Shown here piece by piece: positions 34,866 to 43,250 of a stretch of 64,000 bases of DNA (position 1 is the first letter of the stretch; every line of letters starts with the position of its first letter). Source of the DNA: Collinsella aerofaciens. Lineage in GTDB: Bacteria > Actinomycetota > Coriobacteriia > Coriobacteriales > Coriobacteriaceae. Both the position numbers and the translations under genes were made by a program. The notes below the pieces were generated by a model. The model searched no databases. It was not told where the DNA came from and saw only the letters and a program-made list of their open reading frames with translations. Where the stretch lies: contig NZ_JADMUF010000004.1 in assembly GCF_015546965.1 (NCBI RefSeq), forward strand, positions 96,559 to 160,558. Reading direction: 5' to 3'.

Positions 34866-35900
34866 ATGGGTAAAACGGTTCTTACCTTCGGCGAGATCAT
34901 GATGAGGCTATCGCCCAAAGACCACCTGCGCATTGAGCAGGCGACCGAGTTTGATGTCCGCTACGGCGGCGCCGAGGCAAACACCGCGCTTTCCCTGGCC
35001 TACCAGGGCGACAAGGCCGCTTACGTCTCCGTTGTCCCAGCCAACCGTCTGGGCGAGTGCGCCCTGCGTTCGCTGAAGGCCTACGGCGTCGACACCACGC
35101 GCGTCGTGCGTCAGGGCGACCGTCTTGGCTCCTACGTCTTTGAGGTCGGTGCCTCGCAGCGCGGCAACGGCTGCGTCTACGACCGCAAGTACTCTGCCAT
35201 CAACATGGCCAAGCGCGATATTTTTGACTGGGACGAGATCCTCAAGGGCATCGATGTCTTCTATTTCTCCGGCGTGACCCCCGCCGTCTCCGATGAGATG
35301 GCTACCGCCTGCAAGGATGCCCTCACCGCCTGCCGCGCCAAGAGCATCACGACCGTGTGCGACGTGAATTATCGCGGCAAGATGTGGTCGCCCGAGAAGT
35401 CGCAGGCAACCATGAAGGAACTCCTGCCGCTCGTCGACATCTGCATCGCCAATGACGAGGACGCGCCTGCCGGCCTTGGCATGACCTGCGTCTCTGGCTC
35501 CCTTGCCCACGGCATCGAGGAGCGCGACACCTACGTCGAGATGGCCCGCCAAATCTGCGCCGAGTACGGCTGCAAGAAGGTCGCTTCGGTCGTCCGCAAC
35601 ATCTCCTGCGTCGAGCGCTCCATCTGGATGGGCATGCTCTATGACGCCGAGAGCGGCGAGCACTGGTTCTCCCCTGCTCACGACGTTCACGTGCTCGAGG
35701 GCGTTGCCGCCGGCGACGCTTTCAACGCCGGTTTGGTCCATGCCCTCATCAACGACTTTGGCCCGCAGGACGCCGTCAACTACGCGATTGCAGCGTCGAT
35801 CCTCAAGCTCACCATCAAGGGCGATTCCAACTTGGTGACCGCAGACGAGATCGCAGCCGTGGCATCCGCCGCCGACGGTGGCACCCGCGTCGCGCGCTAG
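34866..35900 (+). CDS. kdgK: 2-keto-3-deoxygluconate kinase
   Basis: PfkB-family sugar kinase of about 344 residues that phosphorylates KDG to KDPG. The start (MGKTVLTFGEIMMRLS) follows AAGGAGCTACGCG at 34866; a longer frame from 34779 lies within the leader hairpin. The N-terminal GEIMMRLSP and DVRYGGAEANTA patterns and the C-terminal GVAAGDAFNAGLVHAL (catalytic Asp) are those of KdgK. A LacI regulator is divergent and the aldolase gene follows. Confidence 0.9.
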   Translation: MGKTVLTFGEIMMRLSPKDHLRIEQATEFDVRYGGAEANTALSLAYQGDKAAYVSVVPANRLGECALRSLKAYGVDTTRVVRQGDRLGSYVFEVGASQRGNGCVYDRKYSAINMAKRDIFDWDEILKGIDVFYFSGVTPAVSDEMATACKDALTACRAKSITTVCDVNYRGKMWSPEKSQATMKELLPLVDICIANDEDAPAGLGMTCVSGSLAHGIEERDTYVEMARQICAEYGCKKVASVVRNISCVERSIWMGMLYDAESGEHWFSPAHDVHVLEGVAAGDAFNAGLVHALINDFGPQDAVNYAIAASILKLTIKGDSNLVTADEIAAVASAADGGTRVAR

Positions 35901-35914
35901 TCCGTCTCCATTCC

Positions 35915-36103
35915 GCGGGCCGCAGCTTTCCAATCCCATACCCCTGCGGCCCGCTCCCCGATTCCTCCGGCCGGGCAAAACCACCAGTCCCATTCCGGTT
36001 TTGCCTGGCATTCCCTACACGACTGGTCGAGCAGCCGGTTTTGGAATTGCTTGAACCCCAAGCAGTGCCTCCGATAACCAATCCAAAATCGGCTCCTGAC
36101 CAG
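35915..36103. repeat. Three successive hairpins between kdgK and eda
   Basis: GCGGGCCGCAG (35915-35925) with CTGCGGCCCGC (35944-35954). GGCAAAACC (35974-35982) with GGTTTTGCC (35997-36005). A longer imperfect one has outer arms CTGGTC (36023-36028) and GACCAG (36098-36103) and inner AGCCGGTTTTGG and CCAAAATCGGCT. They fill most of the 253-bp gap between two genes of one pathway. They may stabilise or partly terminate the transcript. Confidence 0.65.
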
Positions 36104-36153
36104 CACATTTGGCAATCACGCGCCCATGCGCGCCACACATCGAAAGGAACATC

Positions 36154-36795
36154 ATGTTCGATCAGTTCTACACCACGCTTAAGTCCCTGGGCATCGTGCC
36201 GGTCGTTGTGCTCGACAAGGTCGAGGACGCCGCCCCGCTCGCCCACGCCCTTATGGCAGCTGGCATGAAGTCCGCCGAGGTCACCTTCCGCACCGCCTGC
36301 GCCGCCGAGTGCATCGCCGCTATGGCCGAGGCCGAGCCCGAGATGTGCGTTGGCGCCGGCACCGTCCTGACCGTCGAGCAGGTTGAGCAGGCCCGCGCCG
36401 CCGGTGCCAAGTTCATCGTCTCCCCGGGTTACAACGAGGACGTCGTGAAGCACTGCATCGATATCGACCTGCCTGTCCTTCCCGGCACTGTAACCCCCTC
36501 CGAGGTCACCGCCGCCGAGAACTTGGGCCTCAAGGTCACCAAGTTCTTCCCCGCGTCCCAGTATGGCGGCCTGAACACCATCAAGGCCCTCGCCGCTCCG
36601 TTTGTCGGCCACCGCTTTATGCCTACCGGCGGCGTGAGCACCGCCAACGTCGAGGAGTACCTGAGCTCCTCCGCCATCATCGCCTGCGGTGGCACCTGGA
36701 TGGTCAAGCCGGCCCTCTTTGCCGACGGCGACTTCTCCAAGGTCGAGCAGATCGCCCGCGAGGCCATGGACGTCGTCAAGAAAGTCCGCGGCTAG
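36154..36795 (+). CDS. eda: KDPG aldolase (2-dehydro-3-deoxy-6-phosphogluconate aldolase)
   Basis: 213 residues. Class I aldolase splitting KDPG to pyruvate and glyceraldehyde 3-phosphate. The Schiff-base Lys is in KVTKFFPASQYGG, and the catalytic Glu in SAEVTFRT. VGAGTVLT and PGTVTPSE are the usual family blocks. The start at 36154 follows GAAAGGAACATC. It closes the uronate route after KdgK. Confidence 0.93.
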   Translation: MFDQFYTTLKSLGIVPVVVLDKVEDAAPLAHALMAAGMKSAEVTFRTACAAECIAAMAEAEPEMCVGAGTVLTVEQVEQARAAGAKFIVSPGYNEDVVKHCIDIDLPVLPGTVTPSEVTAAENLGLKVTKFFPASQYGGLNTIKALAAPFVGHRFMPTGGVSTANVEEYLSSSAIIACGGTWMVKPALFADGDFSKVEQIAREAMDVVKKVRG

Positions 36796-36813
36796 GTTTA
36801 GCTCTCTATCGTG

Positions 36814-36850
36814 AGAGGGGGCGTGCCCTAGACCTCGCCCCCTTTCTTTT
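36814..36850 (+). terminator. Terminator after eda
   Basis: AGGGGGCG and CGCCCCCT form a stem with a 12-nt loop, followed by TTCTTTT. It lies about 20 bp past the eda stop codon. Confidence 0.8.
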
Positions 36851-36951
36851 AAAGCGGCTCGGAAGCGCGCCGTTTCCGTCACGAACAAGAACCAAAACCG
36901 TCTTGTATGCTGATAGAACGTGACGGAAGCGACACGCCCCCGAGCCGCTTT
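36851..36951. repeat. Nested 100-bp inverted repeat
   Basis: Outer arms AAAGCGGCTCGG (36851-36862) and CCGAGCCGCTTT (36940-36951) are perfect. Inner arms TTCCGTCACG and CGTGACGGAA also pair. It directly follows the eda terminator and directly precedes a TATAAT box. No ORF is seen in the gap 36796-37188. Confidence 0.7.
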
Positions 36952-36952
36952 G

Positions 36953-37086
36953 TATAATCGGCTGGCAGTCGCGCTCAACTGAGCCACTTCGGTAAAAGCC
37001 GAGCCATCAAAACAGCTGCGGCGCCGTCTGGAGGAATGGACCTTTGCTTCCGGTCTTTTCCTCCAAGCGGCGCCGCAGCTTTTTTG
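36953..37086 (+). ncRNA. Candidate small RNA ending in a strong terminator
   Basis: A perfect TATAAT (36953-36958) without a clear -35 is followed by about 50 nt with a small hairpin. A long terminator comes next: AGCTGCGGCGCCG with CGGCGCCGCAGCT, and inside it TGGAGGA with TCCTCCA, then seven Ts (37080-37086). No gene precedes the terminator on this strand except eda, which already has one. A short independent transcript is therefore plausible. Confidence 0.4.
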
Positions 37087-37107
37087 TGCCCCAATAGTGC
37101 CCCAGCA

Positions 37108-37172
37108 GTTGCGGTGAAATATGGACTGCTTACACCATCAGAGCCGCAAAACAATCCCTATTTCACCGCAAC
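37108..37172. repeat. Intergenic palindrome, family 3
   Basis: GTTGCGGTGAAATA (37108-37121) and TATTTCACCGCAAC (37159-37172). Related copies are at 37952-38016 and 47947-48011. It ends about 16 bp before the GntR gene's stop codon side. Confidence 0.7.
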
Positions 37173-37188
37173 TAATGAAGGGGACGAG

Positions 37189-37878
37189 TTAGATGGCCGA
37201 GTCTTTGGACAGCTCAAAATAGTCGGGATGCAAGGCGATAACCGGACCTTGCTCTTCGGGCATCAGGTGCAGGTGTGTCTCTGCCAGATAGCTCGCCGCG
37301 TCGGTATCGCCCCTCTTAATGGCCTCGAGAATCCGGCGATGCTGCCGACGAATCGGCTCCCAATCCAAATCCTGCGACACCATACGCAACCAGTTGTATC
37401 GCTCAAAATGCGTGTTGATGCTCTTCATCCAATCCCACAACATGTGACGACCGGCAATCTCAAAACACGTCTCATGGAACAGGTTGTCCAGGTCAAAGAA
37501 ACGACGCGTTTCGCTATGGTCGAGCGACTCGGACTCGGCAAGAATCTGCTCGAGCCGATGCTTTTGCTCGGGCGTGGCGGCAGAGCAGCATTTAATGAGC
37601 ACGCTTCTCTCGAGTTTTTCGCGCAAGAAACAGGCATTCTCGGCGCGCTCCATGCTGATTTTTGATACATAGGTGCCGCTTTTGGGACGCGTTTCCACCA
37701 GCTCCTGCTCACGCAGGCGCACAAAGGATTCGCGAATGGGCGTGCGCCCGATTCCCGTCTCCTTTTCCAGACCAATCGCCGAAAGGCGCGTGCCGGGCTT
37801 GAGCTCGGCATAGATGATCTTGGACCGCAATGCGTTGTACGCCTGGTCTTGCAGGCTCTGATAATGCTGCTGTTCCAT
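37189..37878 (-). CDS. GntR family regulator (FadR/FCD type)
   Basis: About 229 residues. The N-terminal winged helix (SKIIYAELKPGTRLSAIGLE, then GRTPIRESFVRLREQELVET) is followed by an all-helical FCD effector domain. The start at 37878 follows GAGGG; a longer frame to 37992 would run through a palindrome region. FCD regulators often sense sugar acids such as uronates and aldonates, consistent with the setting, but no operator is clear here. Confidence 0.85.
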   Translation of the reverse strand: MEQQHYQSLQDQAYNALRSKIIYAELKPGTRLSAIGLEKETGIGRTPIRESFVRLREQELVETRPKSGTYVSKISMERAENACFLREKLERSVLIKCCSAATPEQKHRLEQILAESESLDHSETRRFFDLDNLFHETCFEIAGRHMLWDWMKSINTHFERYNWLRMVSQDLDWEPIRRQHRRILEAIKRGDTDAASYLAETHLHLMPEEQGPVIALHPDYFELSKDSAI

Positions 37879-37951
37879 AAAGCCCTCGGATAAACCCTCG
37901 GTTAATCGAATACCACCATGCAATACTATCGCATCCCCCGCCCCCTCATAA

Positions 37952-38016
37952 GTTGCGGTGGAATAGTTCCTGCTCAAAGCCTTCAGCTGCAAAAACAGGA
38001 ACTATTCCACCGCAAC
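37952..38016. repeat. Intergenic palindrome, family 3
   Basis: A 21-bp perfect stem with outer GTTGCGGTGGAATAG and CTATTCCACCGCAAC, extended by TTCCTG/CAGGAA. The loop has GCTGCAAAAA, resembling the AGCCGCAAAACA loop of the copy at 37108. Confidence 0.75.
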
Positions 38017-38077
38017 TTCCAACAGCCTTTTTGGGACGGGGCTTTTTTGGCTACCCTGAGCCGCAGGTCGGCCCCTT

Positions 38078-38237
38078 GCCACAAAAGGGGCCCATCTACT
38101 ACGTTAACGCGGAGAGCCCAGACCATGCTGAAAAGTGCGAAAACAAAACCGCAGGTAGACAGCTTGTCGATTTTCGAAAAAGCCGACTATGGTTGACCCC
38201 TGCGGCTTAAACGTAGTAGATAGGCCCTTTTCGTGGC
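38078..38237. repeat. 160-bp MITE-like element
   Basis: Left arm AAAAGGGGCCCATCTACTAC (38083-38102, continuing GTT) pairs with the right arm ending AGATAGGCCCTTTT (38210-38231) over about 22 of 23 positions, with weak extension outward. Inside are CCGCAGG/CCTGCGG and GTCG/CGAC stems. It has no ORF. Long terminal inverted repeats around a small non-coding core are the form of a miniature transposable element, or of a large structured RNA. Confidence 0.5.
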
Positions 38238-38363
38238 GCAGCACTACTGCACCCCAAATTGGCACCCCGAGCCCTCGTGAGTTGCCAACAAGCTGTTCGC
38301 CCAGCGCTTTATCCGCGCGGCATTTGGAAAATAGCACCACCGCAAAACCCGCGAGTAGCGCTT

Positions 38364-38409
38364 ACTTTGCTATATCTCACTATACTTTGCTATATCTTGC
38401 TATATCTTG
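38364..38409. promoter_or_regulatory. Tandem TTGCTATATCT repeats before the ATPase gene
   Basis: CTTTGCTATATCT, CTTTGCTATATCT and TTGCTATATCTTG occur within 46 bp, with an intervening CACTATA. They lie directly before the ribosome site of the ATPase gene and overlap any promoter there. They may be repeated binding sites. Confidence 0.5.
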
Positions 38410-38425
38410 AGCAAAGGTGGCTCAC

Positions 38426-39517
38426 ATGCAAACAAACCCTTTTAAGCCCACAGCAGGTAAAACACCTCCCACGATTATCGGCCGCGAAGATGTGCTCGAA
38501 GAATTCAATGAGGGCCTCGTCAACGGGCCTGGTGCCCCGGGGCGCCTAATGCGCATAGCCGGCGTCCGTGGAACGGGCAAGACGGTCCTCCTTGACGAGT
38601 GCTCACGTTTGGCGCAAAGCCGTGGCTGGACGGTCATAAAAGAGGTCGCAACCGAGGGACTTTGCCAGCGCATTCTCGAACAGCTGCAGCCCAAATTCCA
38701 GGCCAAACACGCCAGATTTGAGCCCACCGTAGCTGGCATATCCATCGGCAGCATAGATATTGAGCGAATCGGCCCATCGCTACGCGACGCCATGAGACAG
38801 ACAATATCCAAGAATGGAAACGGCCTGCTCATCACTCTCGACGAGGTTCAAGACGCAGAGCTCGATGAGGTCCGAACGCTCTCCATTGCGATTCAGCAGG
38901 TTATCGGCGAAGACCTTGATATCGCCTTTGTTTTTGCTGGGCTGCCTTCGATGATTGAAAGCATCATCAACGGAAAGACACTTGCGTTTTTGCGCCGTGC
39001 CCTCCCCTTTGATCTGAAGGCTGTGGCAGTAACCGAAGTGTCGTACTCCCTCGAGGAAACCTTTGAAGCGTCTGGCATGGAGTCGCAGCCAGGTATTGCC
39101 GGCCAACTTGCCGAGGCAACGCAAGGTTATCCTTTCATGATCCAACTCGTTGGATACTACGCATGGCAGTTGGCAAGACGCGCACATACAGCGATTATTG
39201 GAGAAGAAGAAGCCGAGCATGGCATTGCAACGGCACGCGAACGCTTCTGCGGCATGGTGATTGAGCCCGCGCTGCAGCGCATTCCGCCCACGTGCATCGC
39301 TTATCTGCTGAGCATGGCGTCTTTGGGGCAGACGAGCTCGACCAGCATGGTTGCCGATGCCCTAAACAAAACGCCTCAACAGGTGAGCTCCGTCCGCAGC
39401 CGCCTGTTAAGAGAATCGATTATCGAGGCTCCTTCGTACGGCAAGGTCTCATTTGCCATCCCCTACATGCGCGACTACCTCTGCGAACACAAAGCCGAAC
39501 TGGAAGTTGAACTGTAG
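38426..39517 (+). CDS. AAA ATPase of the ORC/Cdc6-like (AAA_16) type, unknown role
   Basis: About 363 residues. Walker A is GVRGTGKTVLL (about 46-56), Walker B is LLITLDEVQD, and a sensor region reads FVFAGLPSM. The C-terminal ~80 residues (TSSTSMVADALNKTPQQVSS, VRSRLLRESIIE) look like a winged helix. ATG 38426 is preferred because AAAGGTGG precedes it; GTG at 38417 is an alternative. This is the STAND-like/archaeal-type ATPase often found near mobile DNA. No partner gene is adjacent, and function is unknown. Confidence 0.7.
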   Translation: MQTNPFKPTAGKTPPTIIGREDVLEEFNEGLVNGPGAPGRLMRIAGVRGTGKTVLLDECSRLAQSRGWTVIKEVATEGLCQRILEQLQPKFQAKHARFEPTVAGISIGSIDIERIGPSLRDAMRQTISKNGNGLLITLDEVQDAELDEVRTLSIAIQQVIGEDLDIAFVFAGLPSMIESIINGKTLAFLRRALPFDLKAVAVTEVSYSLEETFEASGMESQPGIAGQLAEATQGYPFMIQLVGYYAWQLARRAHTAIIGEEEAEHGIATARERFCGMVIEPALQRIPPTCIAYLLSMASLGQTSSTSMVADALNKTPQQVSSVRSRLLRESIIEAPSYGKVSFAIPYMRDYLCEHKAELEVEL

Positions 39518-39534
39518 AAACGGCAACTGCCCTG

Positions 39535-39661
39535 CAAGACGAAAACCGTTTTCATACGGATTTAAAGCAGACGTAAACGGTTTTCGTCTTGATTTGCGTC
39601 CGAAATTAAGACGTAAATTGCGCTTTCGTACGCTTATTACCAGACGCAAATTGTTTACGTC
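39535..39661. repeat. Two inverted repeats sharing GACGTAAA-type arms
   Basis: CAAGACGAAAACCGTTT (39535-39551) with AAACGGTTTTCGTCTTG (39575-39591), a perfect 17-bp stem. GACGTAAATTGCG (from 39610) pairs imperfectly with CGCAAATTGTTTACGTC (39645-39661). Both lie between the convergent ATPase and dehydratase genes. Confidence 0.65.
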
Positions 39662-39690
39662 CGGCTATGCGTCCCCAATCCAGACGAAAA

Positions 39691-39724
39691 AGGCCCCGAG
39701 CTCGTGTGAGCTCGGAGCTTTTTT
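39691..39724. terminator. Bidirectional terminator
   Basis: GGCCCCGAGCTC and GAGCTCGGAGC form a stem with a 4-nt loop, with TTTTTT on the plus side and CCTTTTTCG on the minus side. It serves the convergent genes ending at 39517 and 39768. Confidence 0.8.
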
Positions 39725-39767
39725 GTACCACGCATCTATGAGAGGAGATATTTGATGCGCATGGGCG

Positions 39768-41546
39768 CTACTCCATGTAGCCACCCTGGATGGCGGAAAC
39801 TGCATGCTCGGTAAAGAACTTGAGCGTGCCGGAGGTGTAACGATTAGCCTTGGGCTTCCAAGTGGCTCGACGCTCGGCCAGGACGGCGTCGACCTCGGCC
39901 GGCTCCATCTCCTTGCCGGCGATGCCCACGATGGACAGCGAACGCTCGGGGATGTTGATCTGGATCAGGTCGCCTTCCTCGATCAGGGCAATCGGGCCGC
40001 CCACTGCGGCCTCGGGCGAGACATGACCGATAGCCGGGCCCTTGGAGGCGCCGGAGAAGCGGCCGTCAGTGATCAGGGCAATACTGGCGCCCAGCTCGGG
40101 ATCGCTGGCGATGGCCTCGGTGGTGTAGAACATCTCGGGCATGCCGGAGCCCTTGGGCCCCTCATAGCGAATGATGACGGCGTCACCGGGCTTGACCTCG
40201 TGCGTCAGGACGGCGTGAATGGCGTCCTCCTCGCAGTCGAACGGACGGGCCTTGAGCGTAGCCTGGAACATCTCGCGCGGAACAACCGTGTGCTTGACGA
40301 CGGCGCCCTCGGGAGCAAGGTTGCCGTGGAGGATGGCGATGGAGCCGTCGGTACCAAAGGCCTGGTCAAACGGGCGAATGATGTCCTCGCGCTTGAGATT
40401 CCACTTCTCAAGGTAACGACCGCACTTCTCGTAATAGCCGTTGTTCTTGAGATCCTCGAGGTTCTCGCCGAGAGTCTTGCCGGTGACGGTCATAACGTCG
40501 AGGTGGAGCATCGACTTGATCTCCTCCATGATGCGCGGCACGCCGCCCGCATAGTAGAAGAACTGCGCCGGCCACTCGCCTGCGGGGCGAACGTTGAGCA
40601 GGTAGTGGGCGCCACGGTGCAGGCGATCGAAATCGTCGGCGGACATCTCGATGCCAAACTCGCGGGCGATCGCGGGAATGTGCAGCAGCGAGTTGGTGGA
40701 ACCGGAGATGGCGCCGTGGACCATGATGAGGTTCTCGAAGGACTCCTTGGTCACGATATCGCGCGGGCACAGGTTGTGCTCGGAGAGCCACACGGACTGA
40801 CGGCCAGCCTCGCGCGCAAACTCACGCAGATCGGAGCTGGTTGCGGGCAGCAGGGCGGTACCGGGAAGCATAAGGCCCAGGGCCTCGGCGGTAACCTGCA
40901 TGGTCGACGCGGTGCCCATAAAGGAACAGGCGCCACAGCTGGGACATGCGTTGTGCTTGGCAAACTCAAGCTCCTCGCGAGAGATCTCGCCGCGCTCGTA
41001 GCGGGCAGAAATCGCGCCGAGCTGCTCCAGGGTCAGCAGGTCAGGGCCTGCATCCATGACGCCGCCGGTAACGACGATGGAGGGGATGTTGATGCGACCC
41101 ATGGCCATGAGGTTCGCAGGCAGGCCCTTATCGCAGCTGGCGACAAAGACGCCGGCGTCGAACGGGGTGGCCTTGGCATGAATCTCAATCATGTTGGCGA
41201 TCATGTCGCGACTGGGCAGCGAGTAGTTAATGCCGTCGTGGCCCTGGGCCTCGCCGTCGCAGATATCGGTGCAGAAGTAACGGGCACCGTGACCGCCAGC
41301 CTCGGCAACGCCGGCACGGACCTCCTCGACCAGCTCGAACAGGCCGGCAGAACCCGGGTGCGAATCGCCAAAGGTCGACTCGATGATGACCTGCGGCTTG
41401 TCCAGGTCCTCGATCGTCCAGCCGGAGCCCAGACGCAGCGGGTCCATCTCGGGGCTGATGGTGCGGAACTTGCCAGAACGCGGCTGCAGCTTGGCAACCA
41501 GGTCGGCTGCCTCCTGCCGAATCTGTGCCTTGGTCTTCTCGTCCAT
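39768..41546 (-). CDS. IlvD/Edd family sugar-acid dehydratase
   Basis: About 592 residues. Iron-sulfur dehydratase with family Cys residues in TDICDGEAQG, ASCDKGLP and CPSCGACSFMGTAST. It converts an aldonate to a 2-keto-3-deoxy acid, or dihydroxy acids in valine synthesis (IlvD). The start at 41546 follows AGAGGAGAGC. Co-direction with a GntP permease 108 bp upstream, and the KDG kinase and aldolase nearby, favour a sugar-acid substrate such as gluconate or galactonate over an IlvD role. The exact substrate is inference. Confidence 0.8.
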   Translation of the reverse strand: MDEKTKAQIRQEAADLVAKLQPRSGKFRTISPEMDPLRLGSGWTIEDLDKPQVIIESTFGDSHPGSAGLFELVEEVRAGVAEAGGHGARYFCTDICDGEAQGHDGINYSLPSRDMIANMIEIHAKATPFDAGVFVASCDKGLPANLMAMGRINIPSIVVTGGVMDAGPDLLTLEQLGAISARYERGEISREELEFAKHNACPSCGACSFMGTASTMQVTAEALGLMLPGTALLPATSSDLREFAREAGRQSVWLSEHNLCPRDIVTKESFENLIMVHGAISGSTNSLLHIPAIAREFGIEMSADDFDRLHRGAHYLLNVRPAGEWPAQFFYYAGGVPRIMEEIKSMLHLDVMTVTGKTLGENLEDLKNNGYYEKCGRYLEKWNLKREDIIRPFDQAFGTDGSIAILHGNLAPEGAVVKHTVVPREMFQATLKARPFDCEEDAIHAVLTHEVKPGDAVIIRYEGPKGSGMPEMFYTTEAIASDPELGASIALITDGRFSGASKGPAIGHVSPEAAVGGPIALIEEGDLIQINIPERSLSIVGIAGKEMEPAEVDAVLAERRATWKPKANRYTSGTLKFFTEHAVSAIQGGYME

Positions 41547-41654
41547 AATGCTCTCCTCTTTTGGTTTGAACGGTTGTATCAATCGTTGGTTAATGAATCA
41601 GGTGAAAATGGGTACCGAGCGATGCACTCGGTGAAAGATGCTTAGCTACGCGAA

Positions 41655-43016
41655 CTAGGCGAAGAACGAAATCACCAGGGCGCAGGCAAGACCCGAAAGG
41701 CCGATGAGCGTCTCCATAACGGTCCAGGACTTGAGGGTTGTCTTCTCGTCAATCTCCAGGAACGAGGAGCACATCCAAAAACCGGCATCGTTGACGTGCG
41801 AGAGGGCCGTGGCACCACCGCAGATAGCAAGACAGATAGCGGCACGCATGAGCACCGAGGCTCCGGCAACCGCGGGCATGGCAGCCATAATGCCCGATGC
41901 CATGGTCATAGCGACGATGGAGCTGCCGACAGAGGCACGCACCATGACGGCAATCAAAAAGGCAACGACCACCAAAGGCAGCGGTGAGGCCTCGAGCATA
42001 GGGCCGATAACCTGGCCCAAGCCGCAGTCCTGCAGCATCCAGCGAATGACGCCGCCACAGGCGATAACCAGCAAGATCATGCCGACGGGCTTAAGAGAGC
42101 GGTCGAGCAGGGCCTTGAGGTCGGCGCCGGAGTAGCCTCGGCGCGCGCCCAGCAGATACATCGCGACGAGCGTGGCGAGCGTCAAAGCGACGAACGGCTT
42201 GCCCAGGAAGGCGAGAATCGAGGCGAGCTCAGCGGGCATGGGGATATAAGAGGACAACGTGCCCAGCAAAATCAGACAAAGCGGCGTGAGCACGATGGCA
42301 AGCACCATGCCAAAGGAGGGAAGCTCCTTTTCGTCGCTCGCACCCTCGGCAGAGGTAAAGTGCTCCGGAACATCGGTAAAAATGCGACCGCCCACGTTGC
42401 GGCCCCAGATGACGCCGGCAATCGCCATGGCGATGAAGGCGGTGGGGATACCGACGAGGATCATGGTGCCCAGGTCGACACTGAGCGTGCCGGCGACCAG
42501 AACCGACCCGGCAGATGGCGGCACAAACGCATAGCCAGCGGCAAGTCCCGCGAGCAGCGCGATGCCGTAGTAGAGGGTCGACTTCTTGGTCTGCGACGCC
42601 ACACTAAAGGCAAGCGGGATCAAAACGACCACGCCGGCCTCAAAGAACACCGTGGTGCCGATGACCAAACCGGTGATGCCCAGCGCCCAGCTGGAGTGGC
42701 CCTGGCCAAAGGTGTCAATGAAGGTCTGGGCGATCTTCTTGGCGCCGCCGCTCTCCTCCAAAATCTGGCCGAACATCGAACCTAAGCCAATGAGCAGGGC
42801 GATGTTTTGCAGCGTGGTGCCCACGCCCTTGGTGACGGTGTCTGCCACCATATCGAGCGGCATGCCGGCTCCGATACCGATCACGAGCGCCGAGACCATC
42901 ATCGACAGCACGGGGTGCAGCTTGAACTTGATGATGAGCGCAAGCAGCAGCGCGATGCCCACGATGGCGGCGATGACCAGCCTGGTGGGATCAGCCATAA
43001 ACGTTGGGTCTGACAT
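41655..43016 (-). CDS. GntP family gluconate/aldonate permease
   Basis: 453 residues with about twelve or more membrane helices. Family patterns include GLGSMFGQILEESGGAKKIA, AFVPPSAGSVLVAG, and a C-terminal THxND-like block (ATALSHVNDAGFW). It imports gluconate or a related hexonate with protons. GGAGGAAAG precedes the ATG at 43016. First gene of an operon with the dehydratase, divergent from a GntR regulator. Confidence 0.9.
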   Translation of the reverse strand: MSDPTFMADPTRLVIAAIVGIALLLALIIKFKLHPVLSMMVSALVIGIGAGMPLDMVADTVTKGVGTTLQNIALLIGLGSMFGQILEESGGAKKIAQTFIDTFGQGHSSWALGITGLVIGTTVFFEAGVVVLIPLAFSVASQTKKSTLYYGIALLAGLAAGYAFVPPSAGSVLVAGTLSVDLGTMILVGIPTAFIAMAIAGVIWGRNVGGRIFTDVPEHFTSAEGASDEKELPSFGMVLAIVLTPLCLILLGTLSSYIPMPAELASILAFLGKPFVALTLATLVAMYLLGARRGYSGADLKALLDRSLKPVGMILLVIACGGVIRWMLQDCGLGQVIGPMLEASPLPLVVVAFLIAVMVRASVGSSIVAMTMASGIMAAMPAVAGASVLMRAAICLAICGGATALSHVNDAGFWMCSSFLEIDEKTTLKSWTVMETLIGLSGLACALVISFFA

Positions 43017-43029
43017 CTTTCCTCCAATT

Positions 43030-43155
43030 CATCAGACCTTTTGAATTCGTCTGATGACTATAGCGTGTTTTAGAAAGGTCTGATGTTTCATTTTGGAATT
43101 TGTTCGAAATACATCTGATGTATTTGGTAAACGGTCGTATTTACGCTGCGAACGG
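43030..43155. promoter_or_regulatory. Divergent control region gntP / gntR
   Basis: CATCAGAC (43030-43037) and GTCTGATG (43049-43056) form an inverted repeat; GTCTGATG recurs at 43078-43085, and ACATC-T-GATGT lies at about 43111-43121. These are likely sites of the GntR product. TATAGT on the minus strand (43062-43057) is a gntP -10 candidate. A 28-bp motif at 43128-43155 (TAAACGGTCG ... GAACGG) matches those of the uronate promoters. For gntR, TAAAAT (43211-43216) is a -10 candidate. Confidence 0.6.
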
Positions 43156-43250
43156 TATATCTAAGCCGCCCGACTCAAATCCAGCGGCCAATATCGCATC
43201 CATGGTGCGCTAAAATAGCTCAGATGAATTTTGTAATGAAAGGTATAGCT

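Noticed and set aside
36961-37012. tRNA-like stretch with an anticodon-like stem
   Set aside because: No acceptor stem, T-loop or CCA could be placed; only one small hairpin is present.
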